Positions 16,099 to 25,013 of a stretch of DNA of 47,421 nucleotides are shown piece after piece (the stretch's first letter is position 1; each line of letters starts with the position of its first letter). Source of the stretch: Gammaproteobacteria bacterium (GTDB lineage Bacteria; Pseudomonadota; Gammaproteobacteria; GRL18); NCBI GenBank assembly GCA_027012135.1, contig JALUZF010000289.1, positions 1 through 47,421 of the forward strand. The letters are read 5' to 3'. The notes below the pieces were generated by a model that did not search any database, was not told the DNA's origin, and saw nothing but the letters and a program-made list of their open reading frames with translations. A program made the position numbers and the translations under genes.

Positions 16099-16174
16099 TG
16101 GTGGGCCGTGTGAGACTCGAACTCACGACCAATGGATTAAAAGTCCACTGCTCTACCAACTGAGCTAACGGCCC
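16099..16174 (-). tRNA. tRNA-Lys (anticodon TTT)
   Basis: The minus strand folds as a complete 76-nt tRNA: a 7-bp acceptor stem GGGCCGT/ACGGCCC, D-loop TAGCTCAGTTGGTAGAGC, anticodon loop CTTTTAA with anticodon TTT, and T-arm GTGAGTTCGAGTCTCAC. The discriminator base is A and the 3' CCA is encoded. It decodes AAA/AAG. It follows the Tol-Pal operon on the same strand but has its own promoter (16221-16248). Confidence 0.98.
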
Positions 16175-16220
16175 ATCCTGTGTAATGGACCGCTTTTGCC
16201 GTCTCTTCAGGATGGCGCAT

Positions 16221-16248
16221 ATTCTACCGTTTTTAGTTTTTTTGGCAA
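16221..16248 (-). promoter_or_regulatory. Sigma-70 promoter of tRNA-Lys
   Basis: On the minus strand, TTGCCA (-35) and TAGAAT (-10) are separated by 16 bp. A GC-rich discriminator (GCGCC) follows the -10, as is usual for stable RNA genes. Transcription would begin about 40 nt before the mature tRNA. Confidence 0.75.
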
Positions 16249-16286
16249 GTTTTTTTATTACTTTTTATAAAATTTTTCTAAATTAT

Positions 16287-17195
16287 TTATAATTTTTTTA
16301 ATAAACGTCTGGCCTGCCCGGCTTCCGTAGTATCAGGGTATTGACGCAATAACTGCTCAAGTGTTTTCCGGGTTTCGTCTTTTTTGCCCAGCTCATAATA
16401 ACTATAGGCCTTTTTAAGCTCAGCTTCAGCTTTTTTAGGGCTGAAGGGATATACATCCAGCAGGCGCTGGTAATCGGCAATGGCCTGTTCATAATCTCTC
16501 TGGGCATAACTGGATTCTGCAATCCAGTACTGGGCAATATGGGCGTAACGGCCATGAGGGTATTGTTCGATAAATCGGGTGAAAGCTTCCCTTGCCGCAT
16601 TATAACGACGGGCTCTTAACTCATCATAAGCCTCCTGATAGGCTTTCTGTTCCGCCTGACGCTCTTTAGCCGTCATGGGTTTTCTGATGGCTGCCTGAGG
16701 CTTTTGTGAACTGCTGGCCGAAGCAGATTTGGAAGATGATTGCCGGGGTTGTTCTACCAGTACTTCTTCCCTTTCAGTAAGACCGTAATTAGACGGTTTG
16801 ACCGTGGACTTCTCAACGACTTCAACAGGAGGGAATGTTTTTTCCTGACCAGCCGGTTCCATTCCGCTTAATGGTACCTGAGAAATACCGGCACCCTGCC
16901 CCAGCCGACGATCCATATCCTGATACAACTGTCGCTGCTGCTGTTTAAGCTGGCGTATTTCATTGGCCTGCTCTTCCAGTAAACTGCGCAGTTCCTGATT
17001 TTCTTTCTGTAGTTGTTTCAGACGATACAGAAATTCCAGCTGTTTCTGAGAGCTCATCAGCCGTTCCAGACGTTCTACCCGAACAGCCAGGGGACGATTT
17101 TTATAATCATCCCTGGATTCTGCCTGAACACTATAAACAGCCGATAGTAATATCAGACCGGATAATACAAAGCACGTTCTTTTGATAAAGCCCAT
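16287..17195 (-). CDS. cpoB: Tol-Pal system TPR protein, cell division coordinator CpoB (YbgF)
   Basis: The 302-residue periplasmic protein has a signal peptide ending VQAES and an N-terminal coiled coil (about 45-100, RLKQLQKENQELRSLLEEQ) that trimerises in the family. A polar linker rich in Ser/Gln/Lys follows, then TPR units (about 185-302): AYDELRARRYNAAREAFTRF, ESSYAQRDYEQAIADYQRLL and SYYELGKKDETRKTLEQLL. CpoB links peptidoglycan synthesis to Tol-driven outer-membrane constriction. It is the last gene of the Tol-Pal operon, 17 bp after pal. Confidence 0.95.
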   Translation of the reverse strand: MGFIKRTCFVLSGLILLSAVYSVQAESRDDYKNRPLAVRVERLERLMSSQKQLEFLYRLKQLQKENQELRSLLEEQANEIRQLKQQQRQLYQDMDRRLGQGAGISQVPLSGMEPAGQEKTFPPVEVVEKSTVKPSNYGLTEREEVLVEQPRQSSSKSASASSSQKPQAAIRKPMTAKERQAEQKAYQEAYDELRARRYNAAREAFTRFIEQYPHGRYAHIAQYWIAESSYAQRDYEQAIADYQRLLDVYPFSPKKAEAELKKAYSYYELGKKDETRKTLEQLLRQYPDTTEAGQARRLLKKL

Positions 17196-17212
17196 AGAGA
17201 TATCCGCAGTCC

Positions 17213-17797
17213 TTAATAAATCAGTTCAACACGACGATTTAACTGCCAGGCCGATTCATTATGATCCAGTGCTACTGGGTTTTCTTCGCCATAGCTGGTT
17301 ACTTTCATCTGCTGTGCCGGTACACCGGAGGCCATCAGAAAGTCTGCCACAGCCTGGGCACGACGTTCACCCAGAGAGAGGTTATATTCTCTGGTGCCCC
17401 GTTCATCGGTATGGCCTTCAATGGTAATCACCTTATCCGGATGCAGAGACAGATATTCAGCATGAGCATTTAGGGCTGACTGACCTTCGGTACTGATCTG
17501 AGCACTGTCATAGTCAAAATAAATGGTTCTTATAGATAAAGGGCTATTGGGATCGGACAGAGGGTCACCGCTGTAGGACTGGCCGTTCATGGCTGAACCA
17601 TCACCCATACCGGAATCATTATAGCCCCCGGTCTGGCCTTCGTAGCCCTCCCCATTCTGGGTACCGGCAGCACCGCCGGTACGATCTTCTACAGCGGCAT
17701 TATTAGTTTCGTCTTCACTGGTGGATGAACAGGCTGTGAGTAATAACAGAGGGGTGATCATTATTAATAAAATAAAGGTTTTCAGAAATTTAGTCAT
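17213..17797 (-). CDS. pal: Peptidoglycan-associated lipoprotein Pal
   Basis: The 194-residue product has a lipoprotein signal with lipobox LLTAC (Cys23), a Gly/Asn/Asp-rich linker, then an OmpA-like domain (about 85-190). That domain carries TIYFDYDSAQIS, TIEGHTDERGTREYNLSLGE and the RR of LNRRVELIY, which bind peptidoglycan diaminopimelate. It anchors the outer membrane to the wall and exchanges between TolB and peptidoglycan. The linker is longer than in E. coli Pal. It lies between tolB and cpoB. Confidence 0.96.
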   Translation of the reverse strand: MTKFLKTFILLIMITPLLLLTACSSTSEDETNNAAVEDRTGGAAGTQNGEGYEGQTGGYNDSGMGDGSAMNGQSYSGDPLSDPNSPLSIRTIYFDYDSAQISTEGQSALNAHAEYLSLHPDKVITIEGHTDERGTREYNLSLGERRAQAVADFLMASGVPAQQMKVTSYGEENPVALDHNESAWQLNRRVELIY

Positions 17798-17813
17798 TTC
17801 AGGCTCCTGGTGT

Positions 17814-19151
17814 TTATTGGCTGCGGTAAGGTGACCATGCGGGTTCTCTTACATCGCCGCTCAGTACACGTAATCTTTGAGGTGAGTTGCTGCCGTCAAC
17901 GGCAATGGCTTCCAGAATACCCCGGCCGCGCAACTCGGTTGCATATAAAATCATTTTTCCATTTGGTGCCCAGGATGGGGATTCATCCAGGCTGGAATGA
18001 GTTAAAACCTGTAGATAGCCCGTGTCCAGCTCCAGAGTAGCGACCCGGTATTGCCCCTGTACACGGGTGATCAGTGTAATGTTTTTACCGTCCGGTGAAT
18101 AGCTGGCATTGGAATTATAATCCCCCTCATAGGTCAGACGGCGGGGGTTACCGGCTTTACCCTGGGGTCCCACGGCAATCTGATAAATTTGCGGTTTGCC
18201 CGCCCGGTCTGAGGTAAAAATAATGTTCCGGCCATCAGGCGACCAGGATGGTTCGGTATCAATGCTGTAATGGTTGGTTATACGCTGCAATACACCACTG
18301 GCGATATACATAATATATATTTCTGAGTTACCGTCTTTGGACAGGGTCAGAGCCAGTCGTTTGCCGTCAGGAGAAAAAGCCGGTGCACTATTAATGCCCT
18401 TAAACTGGGCCAGTACTTTACGCTGACCGGTTTTCAGTTCCTGCAGGTAAATAATGGAGCGGTCTTTTTCAAAAGACACATAGGCCAGACGTTTGCCATT
18501 GGGTGACCAGCTCGGTGACATAATGGGTTTTCTGGATTTAAGGATAATTTGCTCATCAAAGCCGTCTGAATCGGCCACCGCCAGGGTGTAGGTTCTTTTT
18601 TTACTGCCCGGATCATTTTTGACGACTACATAAGCAATAAGCGTATCAAAGGCACCCCGGGTATGGGTCAGCCTGGTATAAATTTTGTCACTGATCTGAT
18701 GAGCCACCCGGCGTAACTGGTTTTTCTTAACCGTATAACGATAGGCAACCATCTCCTGACGGCTGAACACATCCAGCATCTGAAATTTTACTTCATACAG
18801 ATCCTGGCCGACCGGTGTAATGGCACCAATAACCAGCTGCTCTGCAGCGGTATTTTTCCAGCGGTCAAAGTTAATATTACCGCCCAGTGCAGGGCGTTCC
18901 GGCAATTGATTAAGTTTTAAGGGAGAAAAAATTCCGCTGCGGGCCAGATCAGAACGCACAATCCGCGCAATATCAGTGGGTGCCGAACCGCTTCGAGGCC
19001 AGGCAAAAGGTACAATAGCAATGGGGTTGGCACTTTGAAAGCCACCCTTAATCTCCACTTCCAGAACGGCATAGGCCGGAGAGCTTATAAACATCAGATA
19101 AATCAATAATAAAATAACCGCACTGATGGGCTTGAGAGTGAATAATTTCAT
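17814..19151 (-). CDS. tolB: Tol-Pal system beta-propeller protein TolB
   Basis: From ATG at 19151 the product is 445 residues, with a signal peptide (MKLFTLKPISA.. to SPAYA). An N-terminal domain includes IVPFAWPRSGSAP, followed by a six-bladed propeller whose blades repeat PSWSPNGKRLAYVS, PAFSPDGKRLAL, PSWSPDGRNIIFTSD and PSWAPNGKMILYAT. TolB binds Pal in the periplasm and is released by TolA. The frame extends 8 codons upstream into tolA, but ATG 19151, 4 nt after the tolA stop, begins the signal peptide and is preferred. Confidence 0.96.
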   Translation of the reverse strand: MKLFTLKPISAVILLLIYLMFISSPAYAVLEVEIKGGFQSANPIAIVPFAWPRSGSAPTDIARIVRSDLARSGIFSPLKLNQLPERPALGGNINFDRWKNTAAEQLVIGAITPVGQDLYEVKFQMLDVFSRQEMVAYRYTVKKNQLRRVAHQISDKIYTRLTHTRGAFDTLIAYVVVKNDPGSKKRTYTLAVADSDGFDEQIILKSRKPIMSPSWSPNGKRLAYVSFEKDRSIIYLQELKTGQRKVLAQFKGINSAPAFSPDGKRLALTLSKDGNSEIYIMYIASGVLQRITNHYSIDTEPSWSPDGRNIIFTSDRAGKPQIYQIAVGPQGKAGNPRRLTYEGDYNSNASYSPDGKNITLITRVQGQYRVATLELDTGYLQVLTHSSLDESPSWAPNGKMILYATELRGRGILEAIAVDGSNSPQRLRVLSGDVREPAWSPYRSQ

Positions 19152-19155
19152 GTAC

Positions 19156-20106
19156 TTAGTGGCTTCCAGGCTCAAATCGTAATCTCATGACTTCGAATTC
19201 TTTAAAAATAACACTATCTTTAGGAACAGGCAATGGCGATGCTCTGCGTACTGCAGTTTCCACGGAACGGTCAAACGAGGCATTGCCGCTGCTTTCTGCA
19301 ATTTTAACGCTGACCACTTCACCCGTGGAACGCAGCCGGATATCAATTTTACACTGCAGATTACGCGGAGCATCCAGCGGCTGACGCCAGTTACGCTCAA
19401 TTTTCTGGGCAATCAGGGCAACATACTTATTGACAATCCCCCGACTTAATCGTTCACGTTCGGCACGTTCCCGCTCCTGCTGACGCCTGAGTTCTGCCTG
19501 ACGTTTTTTCTCGGCCTCGGCTTTTCGCCGCTGTTCTTCTTTGCGTTTTTGTTCTGCTATTCGTTTCTGTTCTGCCTCTTTGCGTTTTTTTTCTTCTGCT
19601 TTTTGGGCCTCAGCTTTTTTACGGGCCTGTTCTTTTTTACGCTTTTCTTCTGCTGCTTTTTTCTCTGCTTCCTTACGCTTTTTCTCTTTTAGTTTCTTTT
19701 CTCTGAGTTTTTTCTCTTTTAGTTTCTGTTCTTTTAATTTTTTCTCTTTCAGCAGTGCTGCCTTGCGCTGCTGTTCTTTTTTGCGAGCCGCTTCGGCTTT
19801 TTTGCGTTTCTGTTCTTCTTTTCGTTTTAATTCTTCCCGATGTTTTTTTTCCTTAAGCGCTTTCTTTTTCCGGGCTTCAGCCGCTTTACGCTGTTGCTCT
19901 GCTTTTTTCTGTTGTTCTATCTGTTCAATTTTAGCATTAAAGCTATTGGCATCCACAGCAGTGGTCTGGATCACATCGCCCTGTTTGAGAACTATCTGTT
20001 TGGGCTTATCATATTCCCAGTTAAATAATAAGGCACCAATAAACAGCAGGTGCAGAATGACGGCAATGGTAAAAGCAATACTGTTTTCTTTTATCCATTC
20101 AATCAT
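19156..20106 (-). CDS. tolA: Tol-Pal system inner-membrane protein TolA
   Basis: The 316-residue protein has one N-terminal membrane helix (about 11-31). A long Lys/Glu/Ala/Arg helical domain follows (about 60-215) with repeated KKLKEKKLREKK-type units and no Pro, able to span the periplasm. The compact C-terminal domain (about 220-316: NKYVALIAQKIERNW, SSGNASFDRSVETAVRRASP) contacts TolB and Pal. TolA transmits the TolQ-TolR proton force across the envelope. Its low-complexity domain creates a long false ORF on the other strand. Confidence 0.95.
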   Translation of the reverse strand: MIEWIKENSIAFTIAVILHLLFIGALLFNWEYDKPKQIVLKQGDVIQTTAVDANSFNAKIEQIEQQKKAEQQRKAAEARKKKALKEKKHREELKRKEEQKRKKAEAARKKEQQRKAALLKEKKLKEQKLKEKKLREKKLKEKKRKEAEKKAAEEKRKKEQARKKAEAQKAEEKKRKEAEQKRIAEQKRKEEQRRKAEAEKKRQAELRRQQERERAERERLSRGIVNKYVALIAQKIERNWRQPLDAPRNLQCKIDIRLRSTGEVVSVKIAESSGNASFDRSVETAVRRASPLPVPKDSVIFKEFEVMRLRFEPGSH

Positions 20107-20108
20107 AT

Positions 20109-20543
20109 TTAATTTTGCGTCTGCTCGTCCAGGGTTCTGGTCATCAGCCCGACATTGGGAATACCCGCCTGACTTAATAAGGCCAGTACATCCATAATAT
20201 AAATATACTGTACGTCTTTATCACCGGCCACCAGTACAGATAGTTTTGGGGTCACCAGCAGCTGGTTTTTAATTTGTTCCACCAGTGCGGTTCTGTCAAC
20301 CGGCTGCTCCTTGCCCAGACCAATGGTCAGGTAATAACTTCCCTGGACATCCACTTTAACAATAACGGTTTCTGTCGGTTTGGGATCCAGTGCTTCGGTT
20401 TCTTCTGCCTGGGGCAAATCAACTTTTACCCCCTGAGTCAGCAAAGGGGTCGAGATCATAAAGATCACCAGCAGTACCATCATAACATCAATGTAAGGTA
20501 CCACATTGATCTCAGCCATGGGTTTACGGCGTTTTCTGGCCAT
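20109..20543 (-). CDS. tolR: Tol-Pal system protein TolR
   Basis: The 144-residue ExbD/TolR-family protein begins with a basic cytosolic stretch (MARKRRKPMAEINVVPYIDV). A single membrane helix (about 17-37) carries the proton-pathway Asp (YIDVMMVLLVIFMIS). The periplasmic domain holds VLVAGDKDVQYIYIMDVL. TolR works with TolQ as a proton-driven motor. Its ATG shares a base with the tolQ stop (TAATG), so the two are translationally coupled, and tolA follows after 2 bp. Confidence 0.96.
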   Translation of the reverse strand: MARKRRKPMAEINVVPYIDVMMVLLVIFMISTPLLTQGVKVDLPQAEETEALDPKPTETVIVKVDVQGSYYLTIGLGKEQPVDRTALVEQIKNQLLVTPKLSVLVAGDKDVQYIYIMDVLALLSQAGIPNVGLMTRTLDEQTQN

Positions 20544-21217
20544 TACTGATTATGCACCTGACGGTTGAGTAAGTTTGAGAACTCTTCCATAAAACCATCA
20601 TAACGGCTTTCCAGCCGTTCCACACTATAGGAGAAACGGTTAAAGGCAATCACTGCAGGAATTGCTGCAAACAGCCCCATGGCTGTAGCGATCAGAGCTT
20701 CTGCAATACCGGGAGCCACCATAGACATGGTAGCCTGTTCAACCTGTCCCAGAGCACGAAAGGAATTCATAATGCCCCAGACCGTTCCAAACAGGCCGAC
20801 ATAGGGACTAGTGGAACCAACAGTGGCCAGAAACGGCAGCCCCGATTCAGCCCGTTCCACTTCCCGGTTCAGGGTAACCCGCATGGCTCTTTGCGCCCCT
20901 TCCAGTACAGCCTCACTGATGATGCCCGGCTGCTTGTGTAATTTAGCGTATTCCCTGAATCCGGCTTCAAAAATACTGGCCATGCCCTGAGCATTTTTTC
21001 TCTGGGTTAAAGCTTTATAGAGATCCACCAGATCCGCTCCTGACCAGAAGCGTCGTTCAAACAGATTGGCTTCCTGTTTGGCTTTTTTCAGTATTTGCCA
21101 CTTTTGAATAATCATGGTCCAGGATATTACCGAAACCGTCAGCAGGCCCAGCATGACCATCTGTACCATAAAGCTGGCATTGGTGATCAGGGATAAAATT
21201 GACATATCATGTTGCAT
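20543..21217 (-). CDS. tolQ: Tol-Pal system protein TolQ
   Basis: The 224-residue MotA/ExbB/TolQ-family protein has three membrane helices (about 14-36, 130-155 and 165-190). It carries GLPFLATVGSTSPYVGLFGTVWGIM and the pore helix IAEALIATAMGLFAAIPAVIAFN. It forms the stator ring around TolR. The frame offers ATG at 21217 and another 4 codons later (MSILSLITN). Either keeps the whole family domain, and I keep the first. It lies 43 bp after ybgC. Confidence 0.96.
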   Translation of the reverse strand: MQHDMSILSLITNASFMVQMVMLGLLTVSVISWTMIIQKWQILKKAKQEANLFERRFWSGADLVDLYKALTQRKNAQGMASIFEAGFREYAKLHKQPGIISEAVLEGAQRAMRVTLNREVERAESGLPFLATVGSTSPYVGLFGTVWGIMNSFRALGQVEQATMSMVAPGIAEALIATAMGLFAAIPAVIAFNRFSYSVERLESRYDGFMEEFSNLLNRQVHNQ

Positions 21218-21260
21218 ATATATGTTTACTCATAAATATATAAAATAATAACCGAGGTTA

Positions 21261-21677
21261 TCATAACAGGACTTTAAACTTGTTATAAATAACTTCCGGT
21301 AAAGCCACCGGTCTTTTTTTATGCAGACTGAGGCTGACTATTTTTACTTCGCCCCGGGTCAGAATATCTTCCCCGCCATTTTCAGCAGGACGTACAATAC
21401 TCTGCTCAAATACCAGACTGGCCCTGGACATTTTTTTTACACTGGATCTGACCTGCAGAGCATCATTAAACAGGGCAGGTTTAAGGTAATTAATTGACAG
21501 GCTGCTGACCACAAAAACAATACCGTATTCATTAATGATTTCGTCCTGTTCAAGCCCTAAAGCACGCAGCCATTCCGTACGGGCCCGCTCCATAAAATTC
21601 AGGTAATTGGAGTGATAAACCACTCCGCCGCTGTCGGTATCTTCGTAGTAGACTCTGACGGGCCAGATAAATTCCAT
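21261..21677 (-). CDS. ybgC: Tol-Pal system-associated acyl-CoA thioesterase YbgC
   Basis: The hotdog-fold protein of 138 residues opens MEFIWPVRVYYEDTDSGG; YEDTDSGGVVYHSNYLNFM holds the catalytic Asp and the conserved Tyr-His pair. It hydrolyses acyl-CoA thioesters and is nearly always the first gene before tolQ. I start at ATG 21677, 1 nt after the ruvB stop, because the frame upstream of it runs inside ruvB. GAGAAG lies before it. No terminator separates it from ruvB, so the recombination and envelope genes may be cotranscribed. Confidence 0.94.
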   Translation of the reverse strand: MEFIWPVRVYYEDTDSGGVVYHSNYLNFMERARTEWLRALGLEQDEIINEYGIVFVVSSLSINYLKPALFNDALQVRSSVKKMSRASLVFEQSIVRPAENGGEDILTRGEVKIVSLSLHKKRPVALPEVIYNKFKVLL

Positions 21678-21678
21678 T

Positions 21679-22683
21679 TTAGTTATTCTTCTCAAGACCA
21701 AAGTGTAAGTAAGCCATATCTGTAGCAACCCGTCCCCGGGGGGTACGCATGATATAACCCTGCTGGATCAGAAAAGGTTCCAGTACATCTTCTATGGTAC
21801 CTTTTTCTTCACTGATGGCCGCAGCCAGATTATCAATTCCCACCGGACCGCCGTCAAATTTTTCTATAATACTGAGCAGCAGCTTACGATCCATCATATC
21901 AAAGCCCATGGGATCCACATCCAGCAGATTTAAAGCCTGATCAGCAATTTTGGCATTGACTGTACCATTACTTTTTACTTCAGCAAAATCCCGTACCCGT
22001 CTTAGCAGACGATTAGCAATGCGTGGTGTACCGCGGGAACGTTTAGCAATTTCTGAAGCACCATGAGGCTCAATATCCACCCCCATTATTTTAGCTGAAC
22101 GGGCCACAATATGAGACAGATCGGCAATGGAATAAAACTCCAGTCTCTGCACTATGCCAAAACGGTCTCTAAGGGGTGAAGTCAGCAGTCCGGCACGAGT
22201 GGTGGCTCCAATCAGGGTAAAGGGCGGTAAATCCAGCTTAATGGAACGGGCAGCCGGACCTTCACCAATCATAATATCCAGCTGATTATCTTCCATAGCC
22301 GGATACAGGACTTCTTCTACTACCGGACTGAGGCGATGAATTTCATCAATAAACAGCACATCACCTTCTTCCAGATTGGTCAACAGTGCTGCCAGATCGC
22401 CGGGACGCTCAAGAACCGGCCCTGACGTCTGGCGCATATTAACACCCATTTCATTGGCAATAATGTGGGACAGGGTGGTTTTACCCAGTCCGGGCGGTCC
22501 AAAAATCAGCACATGGTCCAGTGCTTCATTGCGGTTGCGTGCAGCGGGAATAAATATTTCCATCTGTTCACAGACAGAAGGCTGGCCAACATAATCCTGC
22601 AGGGTTTTAGGGCGTATGGCCTTATCAAGCATATCTTCGCTTGATAGTTCAGTTGAGCTAATAATTCGTTCGTTATCCAGCAT
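21679..22683 (-). CDS. ruvB: Holliday junction branch migration helicase RuvB
   Basis: The 334-residue AAA+ motor has Walker [16 protein letters not shown], Walker [13 protein letters not shown], sensor 1 [18 protein letters not shown] and a C-terminal winged helix ([17 protein letters not shown]). It drives Holliday junction migration with RuvA. The usual gammaproteobacterial start ([11 protein letters not shown]) is present after a 30-residue N-terminal arm. A REP-like hairpin lies between ruvA and ruvB. Confidence 0.98.
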   Translation of the reverse strand: MLDNERIISSTELSSEDMLDKAIRPKTLQDYVGQPSVCEQMEIFIPAARNRNEALDHVLIFGPPGLGKTTLSHIIANEMGVNMRQTSGPVLERPGDLAALLTNLEEGDVLFIDEIHRLSPVVEEVLYPAMEDNQLDIMIGEGPAARSIKLDLPPFTLIGATTRAGLLTSPLRDRFGIVQRLEFYSIADLSHIVARSAKIMGVDIEPHGASEIAKRSRGTPRIANRLLRRVRDFAEVKSNGTVNAKIADQALNLLDVDPMGFDMMDRKLLLSIIEKFDGGPVGIDNLAAAISEEKGTIEDVLEPFLIQQGYIMRTPRGRVATDMAYLHFGLEKNN

Positions 22684-22700
22684 TTTTCCGGTATTAAATC

Positions 22701-22734
22701 CCCCTCACCCTAACCCTCTCCCGGGGGGAGAGGG
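22701..22734. repeat. REP-like GC-rich palindrome between ruvA and ruvB
   Basis: CCCCTCACCCTAACCCTCTC begins a familiar dispersed repeat type. CCCTCTCCC (22714-22722) and GGGAGAGGG (22726-22734) form a 9-bp stem with a 3-nt loop. It may act as an mRNA stability or partial termination element inside the operon. Confidence 0.65.
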
Positions 22735-22762
22735 AATGTACAAGTGAGCTATTGATTCTAAA

Positions 22763-23380
22763 TTAATTTCTAACGGTGTTTTTAAGTGCCTGTTTGATCA
22801 GCATCTCACAGCTATGCCCTTCATGGTCCAGACTGGAAATCATTTTACTGGCTTCAACCGGTTTATAACCCAGGGCTATCAGGGCGCTGATTGCTTCCTG
22901 TATGGTATCCTGTTCTGGTACAGAATTATCAGACTCAGTCGAGGTTTTATCGCCTGTATTATCAGATGGCAACTGCCAGTCTTTAAGGCGGTCTTTCATT
23001 TCAATAATCAGGCGCTGAGCGGTCTTTTTACCAATACCGGGTAAACGCACCAGGCCGGACTCATCATTGTTTTTAACCACCTGCACAAATTCATCAGCAC
23101 TGATCCCCGATAAAATAGTCAACGCCAGTTTCGGGCCAACGCCATTAACCTTTATCAGGCTCTTAAATAATAATCGTTCCGACTCACTATGAAAACCGTA
23201 TAATAACTGGGCATCTTCACGCACCACCAGATGGGTCAGTATCACCACCGGACTATCCAGTTCTGGTAACTGGTAAAACGTACTCATAGGTGCCTGCACT
23301 TCATAACCGACACCATGCACATCCACCATTAATAAGGGAGGCTGTTTCTGAATTAAGATACCGGATAAACGTCCAATCAT
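22763..23380 (-). CDS. ruvA: Holliday junction branch migration protein RuvA
   Basis: The 205-residue protein binds four-way junctions and loads RuvB. It has an OB-fold start (MIGRLSGILIQKQPPLLMVD), helix-hairpin-helix motifs (LIKVNGVGPKLALTILSG and LVRLPGIGKKTAQRLIIEMK), an acidic/polar linker (about 140-160) and a C-terminal three-helix RuvB-binding domain (EAISALIALGYKPVEASKMI). It lies 30 bp after ruvC. Confidence 0.98.
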   Translation of the reverse strand: MIGRLSGILIQKQPPLLMVDVHGVGYEVQAPMSTFYQLPELDSPVVILTHLVVREDAQLLYGFHSESERLLFKSLIKVNGVGPKLALTILSGISADEFVQVVKNNDESGLVRLPGIGKKTAQRLIIEMKDRLKDWQLPSDNTGDKTSTESDNSVPEQDTIQEAISALIALGYKPVEASKMISSLDHEGHSCEMLIKQALKNTVRN

Positions 23381-23410
23381 TATTTATAGTAAACCGTCTT
23401 TTTGAAATTA

Positions 23411-24025
23411 TTATAGGGTGAAGCGTTTTTTTCTTCTACCGCGTATCGCGCCCAGAACTTCTGCAGGATAGCGCGAACTGGCACTGGGTTTTAATTCTAG
23501 CATGGTTTTACGGGTATTCGCATGACACAGTGCAATAGCCAGAGCATCCGCTGCATCAGCCTGAGGTGTCATATTAAGATTGAGCAGTACCTTAACCATG
23601 TGCTGAACCTGGGACTTGGCGGCATGCCCCTTGCCCACAATAGCCTGCTTGACCTGGTTGGCCGTATATTCAGATACCGGAATATTTTCAGCCATAACCG
23701 CACAGATGGCCGCGCCCCTGGCCTGCCCTAATTTGAGGGCAGAGTCCGGGTTACGGGCCAGAAAGACATTCTCAATAGCCATTTCATCGGGTGACCAGTG
23801 CCGGACAACCTGCTGTATATCTTTAAAAATGGTTTGCAGTCTGGGAGGTAAAGGGCCGCCGCCGGTTTTAATGGTACCGCATTCCAGAAAGCGTAAGCGG
23901 TTGCCCGAGGATTCTATAAGACCATAGCCTGTTTTAAGAGAGCCCGGATCGATGCCCAGGATTATTTTTTTTTCGGGTATGGATAGACTGATGGTAAGTT
24001 TGCCCTTATTATTTTTTCTTCTCAT
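23411..24025 (-). CDS. ruvC: Crossover junction endodeoxyribonuclease RuvC
   Basis: The 204-residue RNase H-fold resolvase has ILGIDPGSLKTGYG with the first catalytic Asp, Glu in MAIENVFLARN, and Asp residues in PQADAADALAIALCH. It cuts Holliday junctions symmetrically. The N-terminus is about 16 residues longer than usual (MRRKNNKGK...), because the only nearby ATG is at 24025. This ATG overlaps one arm of a hairpin (24024-24045), and the ribosome site GGGAGG lies just 1 nt from it. The C-terminus is also extended by basic residues (RGRRKKRFTL). Confidence 0.96.
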   Translation of the reverse strand: MRRKNNKGKLTISLSIPEKKIILGIDPGSLKTGYGLIESSGNRLRFLECGTIKTGGGPLPPRLQTIFKDIQQVVRHWSPDEMAIENVFLARNPDSALKLGQARGAAICAVMAENIPVSEYTANQVKQAIVGKGHAAKSQVQHMVKVLLNLNMTPQADAADALAIALCHANTRKTMLELKPSASSRYPAEVLGAIRGRRKKRFTL

Positions 24026-24045
24026 CCTCCCAGGGAAGGGAGGAT
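24024..24045 (-). promoter_or_regulatory. Hairpin covering the ruvC ribosome site and start
   Basis: Arms ATCCTCCC and GGGAGGAT with a 6-nt loop are perfectly complementary. On the transcript the 3' arm contains the GGGAGG ribosome site and the A and U of the start codon. Pairing would mask initiation. Confidence 0.5.
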
Positions 24046-24060
24046 CTGTTTTGTATGTCG

Positions 24061-24810
24061 CTACTGACTTAGCTGCTCCATAACCTCATCAGAAAACTCA
24101 GCATTGGAATAAACATTCTGCACATCGTCAAGATCTTCAAGCATATCCACCATGCGCATCACTTTATGAGCATCTTCCAGGCTTAAATCAACGGATGTAG
24201 AAGCTTTCATGGTAACTTCCGCCACTTCCGGATCAAAACCGGCGGCGACCATGGCATCCTTAACATCCATAAAATTTTCCGCTGTGGTAATAACGTCAAT
24301 AGAGCCGTCCTCATTGGTTTCAACATCTTCGGCACCAGCATCCAGAGCGGCTTCCATAATCGCATCTTCATCACTGCCGGCAGGATAGCTTAAAATACCG
24401 ATTTTACTGAACAGGTAAGACACCGAACCGTCAGTACCGAGATTGCCGCCGGCCTTGGTAAAGGCGTGACGTACTTCGGCCACGGTACGGTTTTTATTAT
24501 CGGTCAGACAGTCCACCATCACGGCTACACCGCTGGGGCCATAACCTTCATAACGGATCTCATCAAAATTATCCCCGTCAGTATCACCGGCACCGCGCTT
24601 AATAGCCCGCTCAACCGTATCCCGGGTCATATTGGCACGTAAAGATTTATCCACAATAGCACGCAGACGTGGATTAGCATCCGGATCGCCCCCGCCTAAA
24701 CGGGCCGCCACTGTGATTTCACGAATTAATTTAGTAAACAACTTACCGCGCTTGGCATCCTGACCTTTTTTACGGTGCTGAATATTTGCCCATTTACTAT
24801 GACCTGCCAT
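24061..24810 (-). CDS. yebC: YebC/PmpR-family (TACO1) protein
   Basis: The 249-residue protein opens with the signature [20 protein letters not shown] and keeps [33 protein letters not shown] and [12 protein letters not shown]. Members are described as DNA-binding regulators (PmpR) and, more recently, as ribosome-associated factors that relieve stalling. Position before ruvC is conserved in gammaproteobacteria. The stop precedes ruvC by 35 bp. Confidence 0.96.
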   Translation of the reverse strand: MAGHSKWANIQHRKKGQDAKRGKLFTKLIREITVAARLGGGDPDANPRLRAIVDKSLRANMTRDTVERAIKRGAGDTDGDNFDEIRYEGYGPSGVAVMVDCLTDNKNRTVAEVRHAFTKAGGNLGTDGSVSYLFSKIGILSYPAGSDEDAIMEAALDAGAEDVETNEDGSIDVITTAENFMDVKDAMVAAGFDPEVAEVTMKASTSVDLSLEDAHKVMRMVDMLEDLDDVQNVYSNAEFSDEVMEQLSQ

Positions 24811-24877
24811 TAGAACCTCTTTCTTTCTATTACTCTACTTATTAGTAGAAGTTTTAAATTAACCTCGGAGCAACAGG

Positions 24878-24973
24878 CATCTGTAGTATATTGATGAAGT
24901 TTCGGCAGCATGGACGCTGCCGAAAAGCCTCCATGGACGGATTAACGGCGTCTTCAGCAATATACTACAGGTG
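24878..24973. mobile_element. MITE-like element with 22-bp terminal inverted repeats
   Basis: CATCTGTAGTATATTGATGA (24878-) and the matching right arm ending at 24973 are inverted copies of 22 bp with two mismatches. They enclose a hairpin GGCAGC-ATGGAC-GCTGCC and a CCATGGACGGATTAACGGCG core that looks like a common dispersed repeat. There is no ORF inside. It lies between aspS and yebC. Confidence 0.6.
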
Positions 24974-25013
24974 ACTTTTGCGGACTTAATTTATAAATTG
25001 TTTTTTATCAATT

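Noticed and set aside
19541..20197. 218-codon Ser/Phe/Cys-rich ORF on the plus strand
   Set aside because: It is the mirror of the Lys/Glu-rich TolA helix on the other strand; low complexity, no ribosome site and no family.
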